Below, in pieces: positions 1 to 7,323 of a DNA stretch of 12,301 nucleotides (positions are counted from its first letter, which is position 1; every line of letters begins with the position of its first letter). The DNA is from Dehalococcoidia bacterium. Its GTDB lineage: Bacteria; Chloroflexota; Dehalococcoidia; Dehalococcoidales; RBG-16-60-22. Where the stretch lies: the NCBI GenBank assembly GCA_013202615.1, contig JABMRL010000016.1, positions 1 to 12,301 on the forward strand. Direction: 5' to 3'. Made by a program: the position numbers and the translations under genes. A model generated the notes under the pieces. The model was given only the letters and a program-made list of their open reading frames with translations. It did no database searches and was not told where the DNA came from.

Positions 1-2
1 GG

Positions 3-176
3 CAATACCTCCAGCCTTCCGCTCAACATCACCCGGTAATCAGGTTTGTCCCTCCGGAGGAATTCGCCGAGTATGAAGCCATCGGCCGGGAGATAGGGTT
101 CGCCGAGGTAGCCTCGTCGCCTCTGGTCAGGAGTTCCTACCGGGCGGCCGAACTTTTTGAGAAGGCACAAGCCTGA
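3..176 (+). CDS. lipA: Lipoyl synthase, C-terminal fragment (5' end outside window)
   Basis: Only the last 57 codons are present, read in frame from base 3 to the TGA at 174-176. LipA is a radical-SAM enzyme that inserts two sulfurs into protein-bound octanoyl groups to make lipoate for 2-oxoacid dehydrogenases and the glycine cleavage H protein. The fragment starts with QYLQPS and continues with RFVPPEEF, then [15 protein letters not shown]. In the family, the QYLQP stretch and the terminal RSSY motif are hallmarks, and a serine of RSSY ligates the auxiliary [4Fe-4S] cluster. The CxxxCxxC radical-SAM motif lies upstream of the window and cannot be checked. The next gene begins 50 nt downstream and is not obviously related in pathway. 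Confidence 0.93.
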   Translation, partial: QYLQPSAQHHPVIRFVPPEEFAEYEAIGREIGFAEVASSPLVRSSYRAAELFEKAQA

Positions 177-193
177 AAAGAACCGTTTTTTTT
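145..193 (+). terminator. Possible weak terminator at the lipA 3' end
   Basis: A broken hairpin can be drawn from CGG 145-147 with CCG 183-185, CTTTT 153-157 with AAAAG 176-180, and AGGC 163-166 with GCCT 171-174 (loop ACAA). It is followed directly by eight T residues at 186-193. The internal loops make the stem poor, and most of it lies inside the lipA coding sequence. The T-run right after the stem is the main argument that transcription may end here before the aldolase gene. Confidence 0.3.
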
Positions 194-226
194 AATTCTA
201 ATAATGCAACACAAAAGGAGATTTTA

Positions 227-1021
227 ATGAGAAAGAACCGATTGAGAGAGCTTCTGAACGCCGGCAAGCCAACCATTGGTACCCATGTTATCACCACTTC
301 GCCCGAGATTATAGAGGTTGTCGGGCACTCCGGCTTATTTGACTACATCGAGCTGAGCGGACAGTACGCCACCTGGAGCCTTCCCCAGCTTGATAACTTC
401 GCGCGCGCCGTGGACCTGTTTCCCCATATGTCCTCCATGATGAAGGTGGAGCCGGACCCGCGCCTGTTCATCACCAGCCGCTCGCTCGGTGCCGGCATTC
501 CGAACATCCTGTTTGCCGAATGCTCTACTGCGGATGAAGTCAGGGAATGCACCCGCATGGTCAGGGCAGACACGCCCGAGGACAAGGGATTTCAGGGCTG
601 CGTCGTCCGGCGTATCAGTGGCTTTGTCCTTGATATTGGCAACGAGACCTGGGTCAGAACACTGCGGGAAGCGGTTGTTGCCATCATGGTGGAGAAGGCA
701 AGCCTGGTGGAACAGATGGACGAGGTGCTATCAATAGAAGGGCTGGACATGATTCAATTCGGCCCATGCGATTTCTCGGTTAACACGGGGAGGGTAGGCA
801 AGATGAGCAGCCCCGAGATACAGCGCAAGCAAAGGGACATAATCGAGATGGCACTCAAAAAAGGTGTCCATCCTCGCGTGGAAATTAATTACTTCGAAGA
901 GGCTCAGGAATTCATCGATATGGGTGTCCGCCACTTCTGCATTGGCTGGGACCTGTTCATCATCTACCAGTGGTGCAAAAAGCACGGCGAGGGCATGCGC
1001 CGACTGCTCGGCGAAGCATAA
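227..1021 (+). CDS. HpcH/HpaI aldolase/citrate lyase superfamily protein, divergent active site
   Basis: A 264-residue protein of normal length for class II, metal-dependent pyruvate aldolases of the HpcH/HpaI type (TIM barrel, cytosolic). The C-terminal half matches the family: VEK at 155-157 supplies the metal-ligand Glu156, and QFGPCDFSVNTG at 177-188 corresponds to the conserved GP-D segment with ligand Asp182. The N-terminal start RKNRLRELLNAGKPTIGTH is also typical. However, the segment where HpaI has Asp-Gly-Glu-His reads SGQY (44-47), so the usual catalytic His is Tyr47, and the active-site Arg position appears to be Lys73 (MMKVEP). The real substrate is therefore unclear; it may belong to a distinct subfamily often annotated as 2,4-dihydroxyhept-2-ene-1,7-dioate aldolase. 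The start ATG at 227 follows AAAGGAG with good spacing. Followed by a promoter, so not part of the ribosomal operon. Confidence 0.85.
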   Translation: MRKNRLRELLNAGKPTIGTHVITTSPEIIEVVGHSGLFDYIELSGQYATWSLPQLDNFARAVDLFPHMSSMMKVEPDPRLFITSRSLGAGIPNILFAECSTADEVRECTRMVRADTPEDKGFQGCVVRRISGFVLDIGNETWVRTLREAVVAIMVEKASLVEQMDEVLSIEGLDMIQFGPCDFSVNTGRVGKMSSPEIQRKQRDIIEMALKKGVHPRVEINYFEEAQEFIDMGVRHFCIGWDLFIIYQWCKKHGEGMRRLLGEA

Positions 1022-1045
1022 GCTCAACCGAGCCTGTTGCAGATA

Positions 1046-1075
1046 TTGACAATTAATCTGAACCTGTGATATACT
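1046..1075 (+). promoter_or_regulatory. Strong sigma-70/SigA-type promoter for the ribosomal operon
   Basis: A perfect -35 TTGACA lies at 1046-1051 and a near-consensus -10 TATACT at 1070-1075, with an 18-bp spacer. TG at 1067-1068 one base before the -10 adds an extended -10 element. Transcription would begin around 1082, giving a leader of about 119 nt before the rpsL start. It is the only convincing promoter in the window and sits in the largest gap, just ahead of the translation genes. Confidence 0.8.
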
Positions 1076-1107
1076 TTCCTCTTGGATATATGGCCTTCAG
1101 GATTAGC

Positions 1108-1139
1108 TGATGGATTGGACCAAGTGGTTCAGTCTGTCA
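1108..1139 (+). promoter_or_regulatory. Leader RNA hairpin 1 (14-pair stem with G-U pairs)
   Basis: Bases 1108-1121 can pair without interruption with 1126-1139 around the tetraloop AAGT (1122-1125). Ten pairs are Watson-Crick and four are G-U, so the fold is available only to the + strand RNA, not as a DNA palindrome. It lies about 26 nt downstream of the predicted transcription start. No known ribosomal-leader family was recognised. Confidence 0.5.
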
Positions 1140-1157
1140 TTTAAAAATTGTGGATGA
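1110..1157 (+). CDS. Possible leader peptide ahead of rpsL (15 codons)
   Basis: ATG at 1110 opens a 15-codon frame (MDWTKWFSLSFKNCG) ending in TGA at 1155-1157. A short Shine-Dalgarno-like AGGA at 1099-1102 stands 7 nt upstream. The frame runs through both arms of hairpin 1 and stops within the 5' arm of hairpin 2, with two Trp codons at 1116 and 1125. The geometry resembles a ribosome-sensing leader, but a frame this short can easily occur by chance and no homology is known to me. Confidence 0.22.
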   Translation: MDWTKWFSLSFKNCG

Positions 1158-1172
1158 GCCAAGGCTCATCCA
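1151..1172 (+). promoter_or_regulatory. Leader hairpin 2, perfect 10-bp inverted repeat
   Basis: TGGATGAGCC (1151-1160) and GGCTCATCCA (1163-1172) are exact inverted repeats separated by AA; as RNA this gives at least an 8-bp stem with loop CCAAGG. The repeat is bracketed by AAAATTG on both sides (1144-1150 and 1175-1181). Downstream bases TTAAAATTG are A/T-rich but not a true T-run, so it is not a clear intrinsic terminator. The rpsL ribosome-binding site at 1188-1193 stays unpaired. Likely a regulatory or RNA-stability element; it could also be an operator. Confidence 0.55.
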
Positions 1173-1200
1173 TTAAAATTGTAGAGCAGGAGAAACTAAT

Positions 1201-1632
1201 TTGCCAACCATAAACCAGTTGATACATAAAGGGCGGAAACGGGTTACCAAGAAGACCAAATCGCCGGCGCTGCGTTTTACGTTCAATGCGCTGAAAAACC
1301 GGATGATTGAGGGCAAGGGCTCACCGCAGAAGCGGGGCGTCTGCACTCAGGTCAGGACCATGACACCCAAGAAGCCCAATTCGGCGCTGCGCAAGATAGC
1401 CAGGGTCAGGCTGACCAACCAGATGGAAGTTACCGCCTACATCCCGGGTGAAGGTCACGAACTGCAGGAACACTCGGTGGTGCTGATTCGCGGGGGACGT
1501 GTCAAGGACTTGCCCGGCGTCCGCTATCATGTCGTACGTGGCGCACTCGACACCAGCGGCGTCGCCAACCGCCGGCAGGGCCGCAGTAAATACGGCAGCA
1601 AAATGGTAAAAGAGAAGGCGGAAACAGCCTGA
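1201..1632 (+). CDS. rpsL: 30S ribosomal protein S12
   Basis: S12 sits at the decoding centre of the 30S subunit and helps monitor codon-anticodon pairing. The protein (143 aa) contains [12 protein letters not shown] (42-53), [11 protein letters not shown] (55-65) and [14 protein letters not shown] (97-110), all diagnostic. Lys57 and Lys102 match the positions where mutations give streptomycin resistance in E. coli (K43 and K88, counting Met), and both are the sensitive wild-type residue. Asp103 matches the aspartate that is methylthiolated in some bacteria. Compared with E. coli there is an insertion of 14 residues near 25-39 (around [10 protein letters not shown]), which I associate with Chloroflexota S12. 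The start is TTG at 1201, fixed by the conserved MPTINQL start and AGGAGA at 1188-1193. First gene of the operon; rpsG follows after 15 nt. Confidence 0.98.
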   Translation: MPTINQLIHKGRKRVTKKTKSPALRFTFNALKNRMIEGKGSPQKRGVCTQVRTMTPKKPNSALRKIARVRLTNQMEVTAYIPGEGHELQEHSVVLIRGGRVKDLPGVRYHVVRGALDTSGVANRRQGRSKYGSKMVKEKAETA

Positions 1633-1647
1633 ACATAGGAGTATAGA

Positions 1648-2118
1648 ATGCCAAGGCGTGCCCAACCAATAAAAAAAGAAGTATCGCCGGACCCGAAATA
1701 TCATAATATAACCGTGTCCAAAATGGTAAACAAGATAATGCACTGCGGCAAGAAAAGAACCGCAGAAAGAATTGTGTACGATGCTCTTGATATTCTGGAA
1801 GAGCGGTCGAGCAAAGACCCGGTAACGGCGCTGGAACAGGCCATAAAAAACGCCACGCCGCTGCTCGAGGTCAAACCTCGCCGCGTGGGCGGCGCCACCT
1901 ATCAGGTGCCCGTGGAAGTACGTCCTGACCGCGGCCTCTTCCTGGCGCTGAGCTGGCTGCTAAAATCAGCGCGGGCCCGAAAAGGCAAATCAATGACGGA
2001 AAGACTGGCTGACGAGCTGTCTGATGCACTGCGTGGTGAAGGCACCACAATTAAGAGACGAGAAGATACCCACCGGATGGCTGAGGCGAACCGCGCCTTT
2101 GCCCACTACCGATGGTAA
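1648..2118 (+). CDS. rpsG: 30S ribosomal protein S7
   Basis: S7 nucleates assembly of the 30S head by binding the 3' domain of 16S rRNA, and it lines the E site. The 156-residue length is standard. Recognisable parts are the basic N-terminal arm MPRRAQ, the helix [20 protein letters not shown] (28-47), the beta-hairpin with [19 protein letters not shown] (75-93), and the C-terminal stretch [20 protein letters not shown] (137-156). ATG at 1648 is preceded by AGGAG at 1638-1642. In E. coli S7 represses the str operon by binding the rpsL-rpsG junction; here that junction is only 15 nt, too short for the same structure, so any autoregulation would have to use another site such as the leader. Confidence 0.98.
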   Translation: MPRRAQPIKKEVSPDPKYHNITVSKMVNKIMHCGKKRTAERIVYDALDILEERSSKDPVTALEQAIKNATPLLEVKPRRVGGATYQVPVEVRPDRGLFLALSWLLKSARARKGKSMTERLADELSDALRGEGTTIKRREDTHRMAEANRAFAHYRW

Positions 2119-2125
2119 AAGGTGA

Positions 2126-4264
2126 ATGACCATTAACACGAAGACTATGACGACGAAGAACCCGATTCCAGCAAAGGCAAAAGCAATGCCAAGAAGTTTT
2201 CCTTTAGAAAAAATCAGAAATATAGGGGTTATTGCCCATATTGACGCCGGTAAAACCACCGTTACCGAGCGGATAATGTACTATACCGGTCGCACCTATA
2301 AGATTGGAGATGTGGACACCGGCACCGCGGTAATGGACTGGATGGAAGAGGAACGCCAGCGTGGCATCACCATAACGGCGGCCGCAACCACCTGCTACTG
2401 GCAGGACCACCGCATCAACATCATCGACACACCAGGGCATGTGGACTTCACCGCCGAGGTGGAGCGCAGCCTAAGGGTGCTGGACGGTGGCGTGGTGGTC
2501 TTTGACGGGGTGGCCGGAGTCGAGGCGCAATCGGAGACGGTCTGGCGGCAGGCCGACCGCTACCGCGTGCCCAGGATTTGCTTTATAAATAAGATGGACC
2601 GTGTTGGTGCCAATTTCAAGCGTACCATCTCCATGATTGAAAATCGATTGAAAGCGAAACCGCTGCCGATTCAGCTTCCTCTGGGCAGCGGTGAATCATT
2701 TGAAGGCGTCATCGACCTCATCGAGAACAAGGCCTGGCATTATGACGGCAAACCTGATACAGAGCCGGTAGAAACCGCCATTCCGGAATCGGAACGAAAG
2801 CGCTGTGACAAATACCGCCAGGCCCTGATAGAGAAACTGGCCGAACATGACGACCATATCCTGGAAGCCTACCTCGAGGGCCATGAAATCAGCCCGTCGA
2901 CGATGAGACAGGCACTGCGCAAGGTTACGCTGGAGAATAAAGGCGTGCCGACTCTCTGCGGCAGCGCCCTGCGCAATAAAGGAGTACAGCCGCTCCTTGA
3001 TGCCATTATCAGCTACCTCCCCTCCCCTCTTGACATGCCACCGGTGCTGGCGATAGATACCGCATCAGAAGCCGAGGTCACCCGGGCGGTCAGCGACGAA
3101 GCCCCGTTTTCCGCCCTTGCCTTCAAAGTTGTTTCCGACCCGTTTGTGGGCCGGCTGGTCTACCTCAGGGTTTACTCCGGCATCATGAAAGCGGGAAGCC
3201 AGGTCATGAATTCCACGACGGGCAGGCGGGAACGCATCGGGCGCTTGCTTCTGATGCATGCCAACCGTCGCGAGGAGGTGGACGCGGCTGACACCGGAAG
3301 CATCGTCGCCACTTTGGGCTTGAAGAATACTTTCACCGCTGATACCCTCTGTGATGTTTCAGAGCCGGTGCTGCTGGAATCAATTCGATTTCCCGAGCCG
3401 GTGGTCTCCATTTCCATCGAGCCCAAGACCAGGGCTGACCAGGATAAAATGTCCACCGCCCTGCAGAAGCTGACCGAAGAAGACCCCACTTTCAAAGTTA
3501 CTTACAATGAGGAAACGGGACAGACCATCATCTCCGGCATGGGCGAGCTTCACCTTGAGGTCATCGTCAACCGCATGATAAGTGAATTCGGCGTCGGTGC
3601 CAAAGTAGGCAAACCACGGGTCGCCTACCGGGAGACGATTACCGAATCGATTAAGGTGGAGGGCAGGTTTGTGCGGCAGTCGGGAGGTCATGGTCAGTAC
3701 GGACATGTCTGGCTGGAACTTGAGCCTCTGGGTCGAGGCGGCGGCTTCGAGTTTGTTGACGCCATCAAGGGTGCCACCATTCCCAGGAAATATGTCCCGG
3801 CCGTTGAGACCGGAGTTAAGGAAGCCATGGAGACCGGGGTTCTCGCCGGTTATCCCGTGGTCGATGTCAAGGCCACCATATATGATGGCAGCTACCACGA
3901 TGTTGACTCCTCCGAGCTTGCTTTCAAAATGGCCGGCTCTCAGGCTCTCAGGTCCGGGGTCAGGAAAGCCAAACCCGTTATCCTCGAACCGATTATGAAG
4001 CTGGAAGTAGTCGCTCCGGAGCAGTTTCTGGGAGACATCATCGGCGACCTCAATGCCAAACGGGGGCACATCGAGCATATCGACTCCCAGGGTGATACGT
4101 ATGTTCTCCGCTGTCTTATCCCGCTAGCCGAGACCTTCGGCTATGCCACCAGGGTAAGGTCGCTCACCCAGGGCAGGGCAACGCACTCGCTCGAATATTA
4201 TAAGTATAGAGAATTACCGGCGGAATTGACCGAAGAAATAACCGAAAAGGCAGTTGGGAGATAA
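2126..4264 (+). CDS. fusA: Translation elongation factor G (EF-G)
   Basis: EF-G is the GTPase that drives tRNA-mRNA translocation and, with RRF, ribosome recycling. All GTPase motifs are present: AHIDAGKTT (37-45), RGITIT (79-84), DTPGH (101-105, with catalytic His105) and NKMD (155-158). Domain IV has GGHGQYGHV and [10 protein letters not shown], with His591 equivalent to E. coli His583 at the tip that enters the A site. Length is 712 aa from this start. An in-frame ATG at 2186 (residue 21, MPRSFPLEK) is where family members usually begin and has AAAGG 8 nt upstream, giving 692 aa. The first 20 residues are Thr/Lys/Ala/Pro-rich and not family-like, but starting at 2126 keeps the tight 7-nt operon spacing. 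Its stop is 1 nt before rpsJ; no tuf gene intervenes. Confidence 0.97.
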   Translation: MTINTKTMTTKNPIPAKAKAMPRSFPLEKIRNIGVIAHIDAGKTTVTERIMYYTGRTYKIGDVDTGTAVMDWMEEERQRGITITAAATTCYWQDHRINIIDTPGHVDFTAEVERSLRVLDGGVVVFDGVAGVEAQSETVWRQADRYRVPRICFINKMDRVGANFKRTISMIENRLKAKPLPIQLPLGSGESFEGVIDLIENKAWHYDGKPDTEPVETAIPESERKRCDKYRQALIEKLAEHDDHILEAYLEGHEISPSTMRQALRKVTLENKGVPTLCGSALRNKGVQPLLDAIISYLPSPLDMPPVLAIDTASEAEVTRAVSDEAPFSALAFKVVSDPFVGRLVYLRVYSGIMKAGSQVMNSTTGRRERIGRLLLMHANRREEVDAADTGSIVATLGLKNTFTADTLCDVSEPVLLESIRFPEPVVSISIEPKTRADQDKMSTALQKLTEEDPTFKVTYNEETGQTIISGMGELHLEVIVNRMISEFGVGAKVGKPRVAYRETITESIKVEGRFVRQSGGHGQYGHVWLELEPLGRGGGFEFVDAIKGATIPRKYVPAVETGVKEAMETGVLAGYPVVDVKATIYDGSYHDVDSSELAFKMAGSQALRSGVRKAKPVILEPIMKLEVVAPEQFLGDIIGDLNAKRGHIEHIDSQGDTYVLRCLIPLAETFGYATRVRSLTQGRATHSLEYYKYRELPAELTEEITEKAVGR

Positions 4265-4265
4265 T

Positions 4266-4574
4266 ATGCCGAAACAGAAAATCCGCATCAAGATGAAAGG
4301 GTTTGACCACCGGTTAATTGACCAGTCGGCGGCACAGATAGTCGATGCTGTGGAGCGCACTGGCGCGGTGGTGGTCGGACCGGTACCGTTGCCCACGCAC
4401 ATTAAGAAGTACAGCGTTATCCGCTCCCCGTTTATTGACAAAGACTCACAGGAACAGTTTGAAGTACGGACGCACAAGCGCATCATTGACATTATGGAGA
4501 CCACCTCGAAGACAATCGATTCTTTAACCAGGCTGAACATACCCTCCGGGGTTGAGATAGATATCAAGTTATAG
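4266..4574 (+). CDS. rpsJ: 30S ribosomal protein S10 (NusE)
   Basis: S10 is a 30S head protein that also acts as NusE in transcription antitermination and transcription-translation coupling. The 102-residue length is exact for the family. It begins [19 protein letters not shown], contains [20 protein letters not shown] (38-57) including the ribosome-binding loop, and [16 protein letters not shown] (61-76). I place the start at ATG 4266 rather than the in-frame TTG at 4254, because this matches the family N-terminus and has GGGAG at 4256-4260 just upstream. The ribosome-binding site lies inside the end of fusA and only 1 nt separates the genes, so translational coupling is likely. Confidence 0.98.
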   Translation: MPKQKIRIKMKGFDHRLIDQSAAQIVDAVERTGAVVVGPVPLPTHIKKYSVIRSPFIDKDSQEQFEVRTHKRIIDIMETTSKTIDSLTRLNIPSGVEIDIKL

Positions 4575-4587
4575 AAGAGCGAAAAAG

Positions 4588-5211
4588 ATGGCACAGGGAA
4601 TTATCGGTAAAAAATTGGGCATGTCCCAGGCGTTCCGCGACGACGGCACCTTGGAAGCGGTAACCGCCATTGAGGCCGGCCCGTGCACCATTACCCGTGT
4701 GAAAACAGCGGGGAAAGATGGCTATAATGCCGTTCAGCTCGGTTTTGGCGCCGCCAAGAAGCTCAATTCCGCGCAGCGCGGACATCTTAAAGAACTTGGC
4801 CATTTTAAATATCTTCGCGAATTCAGATTGGATGATACCAAGGACGTTGAAGAGGGACAAAAGATAGATGTCAGCCTCTTTCAGTCAGGTGACCTGATAG
4901 ATATCACCGGCCTGTCCAAAGGCAAAGGCTTTGCCGGTGTAGTTAAAAGATACGGCTTCAGCGGCGGGCCCAAGACGCACGGCCAGTCTGACCGGCACCG
5001 TGCTCCGGGTTCCATTGGCGCCGGCACCTCACCGGGACGTGTCTACAAAGGGTTACGCATGGCCGGTCAAATGGGGAACAAGCGCGCCACGGTGCGCAAC
5101 ATCGAGGTGTTTCAGGCCGACCCGGAACGCAATCTGTTGCTGGTCAAAGGAGCCGTACCGGGAGCCCGAAATGGCCTGTTATTGATAAAGAAATCGAGGA
5201 GAGGGAAGTAG
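4588..5211 (+). CDS. rplC: 50S ribosomal protein L3
   Basis: L3 is an early 50S assembly protein whose long extension reaches the peptidyl-transferase centre. The 207-residue product starts MAQGIIGKKLGMSQAF and contains GLSKGKGFAGVVKRYGFSGG (108-127), then THGQSDRHRAPGSIGAGTSPGR (130-151) and YKGLRMAGQMGN (153-164), the conserved extension. The glutamine that is methylated in E. coli L3 (in GSIGQ) is alanine here (GSIGA), as in many other bacteria. The ATG at 4588 has only a weak upstream GAAGAG. It sits 13 nt after rpsJ, and rplD starts 4 nt after its stop. Confidence 0.98.
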   Translation: MAQGIIGKKLGMSQAFRDDGTLEAVTAIEAGPCTITRVKTAGKDGYNAVQLGFGAAKKLNSAQRGHLKELGHFKYLREFRLDDTKDVEEGQKIDVSLFQSGDLIDITGLSKGKGFAGVVKRYGFSGGPKTHGQSDRHRAPGSIGAGTSPGRVYKGLRMAGQMGNKRATVRNIEVFQADPERNLLLVKGAVPGARNGLLLIKKSRRGK

Positions 5212-5215
5212 GGAA

Positions 5216-5875
5216 GTGAAGGTACCAGTCTACAGCCTCACCGGCGAAGTAGTTGACCATATTGAAATCAGCGACCTGGTCTTTGCCATGCCTTTCAACG
5301 AAGGCGTGGTGCACCAGGTCATGGTCGGGCAACTGGCGAACGCTCGCCAGGGTACCGCCTCAACAAAGACCAGGGGCGAAGTCCGGGGCAGCAGCAAGAA
5401 GATATTTCGCCAGAAGGGCACCGGCATGGCACGGGCAGGTGGTCGTCGGGCTTCCACACGCCGGGGAGGAGGCATTATTTTCGGGCCCAGGCCGCGGGAC
5501 TACCGCCAAGACACGCCGAAGAAAATGCGCCGCCTGGCCCTGAAGTGCGTTCTCTCGTCCAAGGCGAAGGATGAAGAGTTAAAGGTAGTGCAGGAACTGA
5601 AGATTGAACCAAAGACGAAATATATGGCACAGATTCTAAATACTCTCGGTGCCGATTCTTCAGCACTGGTGGTAACTGCCGGGCCGGAGGAGCACGTGAT
5701 AAAAGCAGCACGCAATATCAAAGGAATCAAGACAATGCCGGCCAATCTGCTCAATGTGCTCGACCTCCTTTCTCATAAGATGTTATTGATGACAGTGTCC
5801 GCGATACGCCGTGTGGAAGAGCTCTGGGCAGAAAAAGCAGTAGAAGCAGAAGAGGTAAAGGATGCATCTGTTTGA
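5216..5875 (+). CDS. rplD: 50S ribosomal protein L4
   Basis: L4 binds domain I of 23S rRNA and its loop lines the peptide exit tunnel; in E. coli it also represses the S10 operon. The 219-residue protein has the extended tunnel loop at about 43-97: [20 protein letters not shown] (44-63), then [12 protein letters not shown] (64-75) and [15 protein letters not shown] (82-96). The globular part ends with a short acidic tail (about 203-219). The start is GTG at 5216, fixed by [15 protein letters not shown] motifs near 5202-5213 serve as ribosome-binding site. The last 14 nt overlap the start of rplW, implying coupled translation. No S10-type leader was seen upstream of rpsJ, so E. coli-style L4 attenuation is unlikely here. 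Confidence 0.98.
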   Translation: MKVPVYSLTGEVVDHIEISDLVFAMPFNEGVVHQVMVGQLANARQGTASTKTRGEVRGSSKKIFRQKGTGMARAGGRRASTRRGGGIIFGPRPRDYRQDTPKKMRRLALKCVLSSKAKDEELKVVQELKIEPKTKYMAQILNTLGADSSALVVTAGPEEHVIKAARNIKGIKTMPANLLNVLDLLSHKMLLMTVSAIRRVEELWAEKAVEAEEVKDASV

Positions 5876-6146
5876 CGTTTTACAGCGTCCACTGGTGACG
5901 GAGAAAAATACCATACTGCAGGTGCAGAATAAATACGCTTTTGAAGTGGCCAAAGAGGCAAACAAACCTCAGATAAAGCAGGCCGTGGAAAAAGCCTTTC
6001 GGGTGAAAGTAATTAACGTGAATACTATCAGGGTTGCCGGAAAGACAAAAAGGATTGGCAGGCGCCTGTATCGCACTCCACCCTGGAAAAAAGCGCTGGT
6101 TACCCTGAGAGACGGCGATAAAATAGAATTCTTTGAGGGTGTTTAG
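5862..6146 (+). CDS. rplW: 50S ribosomal protein L23
   Basis: L23 lies at the polypeptide exit and docks trigger factor and SRP. The 94-residue length is typical. It begins [17 protein letters not shown]; Glu14 in the LVTEK motif matches the glutamate that contacts trigger factor in E. coli (Glu18). The sequence [20 protein letters not shown] (24-43) and [15 protein letters not shown] (50-64) are diagnostic, and [16 protein letters not shown] (67-82) forms the extended loop. ATG at 5862 is preceded by AGAGG inside the rplD coding sequence, with a 14-nt overlap. Confidence 0.98.
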   Translation: MHLFDVLQRPLVTEKNTILQVQNKYAFEVAKEANKPQIKQAVEKAFRVKVINVNTIRVAGKTKRIGRRLYRTPPWKKALVTLRDGDKIEFFEGV

Positions 6147-6168
6147 AACGAAAAAAGGGGGATATTAA

Positions 6169-6999
6169 GTGGCCATCAAGGTATTCCGTCCAACCTCGCC
6201 CGGCAGGCGGGGGATGAGCAGCGCCACATTTGAAGAGATAACCAAGGACAAGCCGGAAAAATCGCTTACCGAGCCGCTGAAGAAGCAAGGTGGGCGCAAT
6301 AACCGGGGGAAAATTACCGTTCGCCACCGTGGTGGCGGCGCGAAACGGAAACTCCGCGTTATTGATTTCAAACGGGACAAAACCGGCGTGCCGGGCAGAG
6401 TAGCGGCGATTGAGTATGACCCGAACCGCTCCGCCCGAATTGCGCTTATTTATTACGCTGACGGAGAAAAGCGGTATATCCTCGCCCCTATCGGGCTTAA
6501 CGTCGATGATACGGTCATATCAAGTCCGGATGCCGAAATAAAGCCGGGCAACGCGCTGCCGCTTAATGTTATCCCAAGCGGCACCCTCGTCCATAACATT
6601 GAGATGGAGAAAGGGAGGGGCGGACAGATGGTGCGGAGCGCCGGCACTGCGGCACAGTTGATGGTCAAGGAAGACGAGTATGCCCTGATACGCATGCCTT
6701 CCGGAGAAATGCGGCGCGTTCGCGGCGAATGCATGGCGACCATTGGCCAGGTGGGGAATGCAGACCACCAGAATATTGAGCTTGGCAAGGCGGGGCGCAA
6801 GCGGTTGATGGGCTGGCGGCCCACGGTGAGAGGTTCGGCAATGTCACCGCGAGACCACCCCCACGGTGGTGGCGAAGGCAGAAGCCCGATAGGAATGCCC
6901 GGCCCGAAAACGCCCTGGGGTAAACCGGCACTCGGCTACCGCACCCGCAAGCAAAAAGCATCTGATAAATTGATTGTAAAAAGAAGAAAAGGCAGATAG
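6169..6999 (+). CDS. rplB: 50S ribosomal protein L2
   Basis: L2 is among the most conserved 50S proteins; it supports subunit association and the peptidyl-transferase region. The 276-residue length is standard. Key blocks are [16 protein letters not shown] (1-16), [19 protein letters not shown] (42-60), [16 protein letters not shown] (79-94) and [14 protein letters not shown] (229-242), with His230 equivalent to the functionally critical E. coli histidine. The preceding residues read AMSPR instead of the usual AMNP-x, a small departure. The start is GTG at 6169 after a strong AGGGGG at 6156-6161. It follows rplW by 22 nt. Confidence 0.98.
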   Translation: MAIKVFRPTSPGRRGMSSATFEEITKDKPEKSLTEPLKKQGGRNNRGKITVRHRGGGAKRKLRVIDFKRDKTGVPGRVAAIEYDPNRSARIALIYYADGEKRYILAPIGLNVDDTVISSPDAEIKPGNALPLNVIPSGTLVHNIEMEKGRGGQMVRSAGTAAQLMVKEDEYALIRMPSGEMRRVRGECMATIGQVGNADHQNIELGKAGRKRLMGWRPTVRGSAMSPRDHPHGGGEGRSPIGMPGPKTPWGKPALGYRTRKQKASDKLIVKRRKGR

Positions 7000-7009
7000 A
7001 GGTTAACCA

Positions 7010-7300
7010 ATGTCAAGGTCAATTAAAAAGGGACCATATATTGATGCCAAACTGATGAAGAAGGTGGAGGCCGTTATCAAGTCCAAGCAGAAAGCGGTCA
7101 TCAAAACCTGGTCGCGCGCATCCACCATACTACCACAGATGGTGGGCCTGACCATCGGTGTACATGATGGTCGCCGGCACGTGCCCATCTTCATTACCGA
7201 GAACATGGTGGGACACAAGCTTGGCGAGTTCGCCATGACCCGAACCTTCCGCGGTCACGCCGGCAGGTCGGAGAGAACCAGCCAGGTAAGAAGCCCATAG
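7010..7300 (+). CDS. rpsS: 30S ribosomal protein S19
   Basis: S19 is a 30S head protein that forms a complex with S13 and contacts the A-site tRNA and the inter-subunit bridge. At 96 aa it has the expected length. It starts [20 protein letters not shown] and contains [20 protein letters not shown] (31-50), [12 protein letters not shown] (51-62) and [20 protein letters not shown] (66-85), all signature segments. ATG at 7010 has AGAGGTT about 7 nt upstream. It lies 10 nt after rplB and 23 nt before rplV. Confidence 0.98.
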   Translation: MSRSIKKGPYIDAKLMKKVEAVIKSKQKAVIKTWSRASTILPQMVGLTIGVHDGRRHVPIFITENMVGHKLGEFAMTRTFRGHAGRSERTSQVRSP

Positions 7301-7323
7301 GTTGATTAAAGGTAAAGTATAAA

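Noticed and set aside
731..1027. 98-residue minus-strand open frame over the aldolase 3' half
   Set aside because: Antisense shadow of a conserved coding region without family resemblance.
1006..1033. Inverted repeat GCTCGG/CCGAGC across the aldolase stop codon as a terminator
   Set aside because: The 6-bp stem has a 16-nt loop and no T-run after it, so intrinsic termination is not supported.
1090..1110. Six-codon frame (ATG at 1090) ending in TGATG overlap with the 1110 frame
   Set aside because: No usable ribosome-binding site, and it begins only about 8 nt from the predicted transcription start; too short to support.
3380..4078. 232-residue open frame on the minus strand inside fusA
   Set aside because: It lies wholly antisense to strongly conserved EF-G domains, has no recognisable motif, and no ribosome-binding site was evident.
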